NCBI GenBank assembly: GCA_944384395.1
Contig: CALWTD010000025.1
Location: forward strand, 1-64,000
Reading direction: 5' to 3'
Source: an uncultured Clostridia bacterium
GTDB lineage: Bacteria > Bacillota > Clostridia > Christensenellales > UBA1242
Length of the DNA: 64,000 bases
Part shown: positions 61,352-64,000 of the stretch, one piece after another
How positions within the stretch are numbered: position 1 is the first letter of the stretch
How the letters are laid out: every line of letters begins with the position of its first letter
Notes under the pieces: generated by a model
Told to the model about the DNA's origin: nothing
Databases searched by the model: none
What the model saw: only the letters and a program-made list of their open reading frames with translations
Translations under genes and position numbers: made by a program

Positions 61352-62635
61352 ATGTTAGACATAAATTTAATTGTAAACAATACAAAGTATGTGCATGACG
61401 CACTATTAAAAAAGGGATTTGATGTTGATTTTAAAAATGTTATAGAACTTTATAATAAAAGAAAAGATTTAATTGTTAAAAACGATGAGTTAAAAACAGA
61501 AAAAAACAAACTCTCTGCCTCTGTTCCAGTAGTAAAAAAACAAGGTGGAAATATACAAGAAATTTTTGAAAAGGTTAAAGATTTAAATAAAAAAATAGAT
61601 GAATATGACGCCGAATTAAAAAAAGTTGAAGAAGATATAAGGAACTTTTTATCTCCACTTCCCAACATGCCAGACGATGACTTACTTCCAGGTGAAAAAG
61701 AAAACAATAAAGTTATAAAAGAATTTGGCAAAAAACCAGAATTTAATTTTAAAGCAAAAGACCATGTTGAACTTTGTGAAAGTTTGGGACTTATTGATTA
61801 TGAGCGCGCCGCAAAAATTAGTGGAAGAGGTACGTGGCTTTATACAGGTCTTGGCGCAAGATTAGAATGGGCACTACTTAATTATTTTATTGATACTCAT
61901 ATCAATGATGGATACAAATTTATTTTACCACCACATATTTTAAATGAAGAAAGTGGATATACGGCAGGTCAATTTCCAAAATTTAAACAAGATGTTTTTT
62001 GGCTTGAAGGAACCGAACCAAAGAAGTTTATTCTTCCAACAGCAGAAACTGCACTTGTAAACATTCATAGAAATGAAATATTAAAAGAAGAAAATTTGCC
62101 AGAAAAATTGTTTGCATATACTCCATGTTATAGATGTGAAGCAGGTTCCTATCGAACAGAAGAAAGGGGAATGATAAGAGGCTATCAATTTAATAAAGTT
62201 GAAATGTTTCAATATGCAACAGAAAAAAACAGCAAACAAAGTTTTGAAGAACTTGTTGATAAAGCGTGCAAGTTGGTTGAAAGATTGGGACTTCATTTTA
62301 GATTGAGTAAACTTGCAGCAGGAGATTGCTCACACAGTATGGCACGAACATATGATGTTGAAGTTTGGATTCCAAGTATGGGTATATATAAAGAAGTATC
62401 TTCTGCAAGCAATGCAAATGATTATCAAGCAAGACGAGGAAATATAAGATATAAAGACAAAGAAACTGGAAAAATAAAGTATTGTCATACTTTAAATGCA
62501 TCTGGACTTGCAACGTCAAGAGTTCTTCCAGCACTTGTTGAACAGTGCCAAAATGAAGATGGTAGTGTAACAATTCCAGAAGTTTTAAGAAAGTATATGG
62601 GTGGAATTGAAAAAATTTATCCAATAAATAAATAA
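61352..62635 (+). CDS. serS: Seryl-tRNA synthetase
   Basis: Class II synthetase charging tRNA-Ser. The 427 residues show the long N-terminal antiparallel coiled coil that grips the tRNA-Ser variable arm (about 30-100), motif 1 near LPPHILNEESGYTAGQFPKF, motif 2 FAYTPCYRCEAGSYRTEERG, IRGYQFNKVEMFQ, and motif 3 NASGLATSRVLPALVE. Full length. RBS AGGAGAG precedes the ATG. It is divergent from the phosphate transporter and ends in a terminator before pyk. Confidence 0.97.
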   Translation: MLDINLIVNNTKYVHDALLKKGFDVDFKNVIELYNKRKDLIVKNDELKTEKNKLSASVPVVKKQGGNIQEIFEKVKDLNKKIDEYDAELKKVEEDIRNFLSPLPNMPDDDLLPGEKENNKVIKEFGKKPEFNFKAKDHVELCESLGLIDYERAAKISGRGTWLYTGLGARLEWALLNYFIDTHINDGYKFILPPHILNEESGYTAGQFPKFKQDVFWLEGTEPKKFILPTAETALVNIHRNEILKEENLPEKLFAYTPCYRCEAGSYRTEERGMIRGYQFNKVEMFQYATEKNSKQSFEELVDKACKLVERLGLHFRLSKLAAGDCSHSMARTYDVEVWIPSMGIYKEVSSASNANDYQARRGNIRYKDKETGKIKYCHTLNASGLATSRVLPALVEQCQNEDGSVTIPEVLRKYMGGIEKIYPINK

Positions 62636-62638
62636 TAA

Positions 62639-62671
62639 AAAAATAAAGCAAATTGTTTTGCTTTATTTTTA
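62639..62671 (+). terminator. Terminator after serS
   Basis: AAAATAAAGCAAA pairs with TTTGCTTTATTTT around a short loop. pyk begins 20 bases later, so it needs read-through or a promoter I cannot see. Confidence 0.8.
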
Positions 62672-62689
62672 AGAAATAAAGGAGAAAAA

Positions 62690-64000
62690 ATGTTAAGAAA
62701 AACAAAAATAATAGCAACACTTGGACCAAGCAGTGATAGTGAAAAAATGATAGAAAAATTAATAAAGGCAGGAGTTAATGTTTTTAGAATAAATTTCAGT
62801 CATGGAACTTTTGAGAATATAGAAATGTATATAAAAAGAGTTCAAAAAGTACGAGAAAAATTAAATATGCCAATATCTATTATGGTTGATACTCGTGGTC
62901 CAGAGGTTAGAGTTTGTTCGTTTAAAGACAAAAAGATAATGTTAAAAAGGGGACAACAATTTTCTTTTGTTTCAAATAATGTTATTGGAGACAACACAAA
63001 AGTGCAAATAACTCAAAAAATTTGTGTGGATAATGCCAAGATTGGTGGCATAGTGCTTGCAAATGATGGAAAATTAAAACTAAAAATAATAAATAAAAAA
63101 CCTAATGAATTGGTTTGCAAAGTGTGTGCAGGTGGAGAACTTAGAGACAATAAAAGTTTGTCATTTGTAAATCAACATTTTGATTTTGAATACTTAAACA
63201 AAAAAGACAAACAAGACTTAAAACAAGCACTTGTGCTTGGTGTTGAATATATTAGTGCAAGTTTTGTTAACACTAAAAAAGATTTGGAAGAACTAAAAAA
63301 TTATGTTTACCAATTCGATAAAAATATAAAGATTATTGCAAAAATTGAAAATAGAACAGGAATAAATAATCTTGATGAAATAGTTGCAAACTGTGATGGT
63401 GTTATGGTCGCTCGTGGAGACTTGGGTGTTGAAGCAAGTTTTGAAAAACTACCAATTTATCAAAGAAAAATAATTAGTTTTGCCAAGAAATATTCAAAAA
63501 CAAGCATTGTTGCAACTGAAATGCTAGAAAGCATGATAACATCAATTCGTCCAACTCGTGCCGAAATTAGTGATGTTGCAAAAGCAGTGTTTGATGGTGC
63601 GGGTGTTGTTATGTTATCTGGCGAAAGTGCAATGGGACATGACCCAGTGTCTTGCGTAAAAACAATGGTAAAAATATTAAAAGAAGCAGAAAGTGAGTTT
63701 GACTATTATACTAAGTTTAACAATATGCCAAAAAATCCAAAGACAAGCAACGACCTAATTATACAAAGTGCAGTAAATGCAAGTTTCTTTTTAGGTGTTA
63801 AGGCAATAGTAACATACACAAGTAAAGGTACAAATGCATTAAAATTTTCAACTAAATACGCAAAGGTGCCAATCGTTGCTATTGCAGACACAAAAAAAAC
63901 ATTTAACGCTTTGTCCATGATTTCAAATTGTGTACCTGTATTATCAAAAAAAGAAGATGATATATTCAGTCAGACAAAATCAATATGTTTAAAAAACAAG
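62690..64000 (+). CDS. pyk: Pyruvate kinase, truncated by the window end
   Basis: Last step of glycolysis: phosphoenolpyruvate plus ADP to pyruvate plus ATP. The 437 visible residues (family length about 470-590) carry KIIATLGPSS, RINFSHG, the Arg-containing DTRGPEVR, the catalytic Lys in AKIENRTGINNLDEI, ARGDLGVE, TEMLESMI, and RPTRAEISDVAKAVFDGAG. The Gln of the common TQMLESMI is Glu here. The C-terminal regulatory domain begins at about residue 345 and is cut off. Whether a PEP-utiliser extension follows, as in many Bacillota, cannot be seen. RBS AAGGAG. Confidence 0.96.
   Translation, partial: MLRKTKIIATLGPSSDSEKMIEKLIKAGVNVFRINFSHGTFENIEMYIKRVQKVREKLNMPISIMVDTRGPEVRVCSFKDKKIMLKRGQQFSFVSNNVIGDNTKVQITQKICVDNAKIGGIVLANDGKLKLKIINKKPNELVCKVCAGGELRDNKSLSFVNQHFDFEYLNKKDKQDLKQALVLGVEYISASFVNTKKDLEELKNYVYQFDKNIKIIAKIENRTGINNLDEIVANCDGVMVARGDLGVEASFEKLPIYQRKIISFAKKYSKTSIVATEMLESMITSIRPTRAEISDVAKAVFDGAGVVMLSGESAMGHDPVSCVKTMVKILKEAESEFDYYTKFNNMPKNPKTSNDLIIQSAVNASFFLGVKAIVTYTSKGTNALKFSTKYAKVPIVAIADTKKTFNALSMISNCVPVLSKKEDDIFSQTKSICLKNK

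Overview
The window looks like chromosomal sequence from a very AT-rich, low-GC, Gram-positive-type anaerobe. By eye G+C is about 30% or less; this was not computed. Supporting signs are strong Shine-Dalgarno sites, consensus vegetative promoters (mostly 17-bp spacers), a CIRCE-type heat-shock operator, a minimal SufCB pair, desulfoferrodoxin, long-form HPF, KtrAB-type potassium uptake, HelD, and U-tract hairpin terminators after most units. TGA is used as a stop and TGG as Trp, so this is not a Mycoplasma-type code. An uncultured gut clostridium fits best, but the lineage is inferred, not shown.

Layout. Positions 1-650 hold an unusual array of tRNA-Ile(GAU)-like half-repeats read on the minus strand from a perfect promoter. 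Positions 745-12300 carry housekeeping and envelope genes: a glycosyltransferase, sufCB, hpf, a lipoprotein, a degenerate ABC ATPase, a TM2 protein, mnmA, superoxide reductase, a DUF421 protein, ktrAB and a VTT/DedA protein. clpB follows under a CIRCE-like operator. Positions 15060-19870 contain an XRE regulator, a SLOG-family protein and a 1252-aa SF1 helicase/nuclease, which could be an accessory or defence module. A heterodimeric ABC exporter with a perfect palindrome in its leader comes next, then a small tandem family of unknown proteins. The str operon (rpsL, rpsG, fusA, tuf) has a long structured leader and a repeat-filled rpsG-fusA gap.

Positions 30000-35900 hold ppa, an AlkD-like repair protein, a lipoprotein, helD and asnS. 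Positions 36180-56710 are dominated by a 6294-residue membrane-anchored surface protein built of GLUG-like, InlB-like, Ig-like and YDG/MBG-like modules, with a smaller secreted and anchored protein divergent to it. The right end has two flavoproteins, a Na/Pi cotransporter, serS and the start of pyk, which runs off the window.

Recurring themes are extreme compaction of signals (terminator hairpins that also carry the next gene's -35, operator or ribosome binding site) and several genes whose promoter lies so close to the start codon that the mRNA may be leaderless. The best candidates for something undescribed are the tRNA-like array with covarying hairpins, the rpsG-fusA repeats, the structured rpsL leader and the giant surface protein locus.
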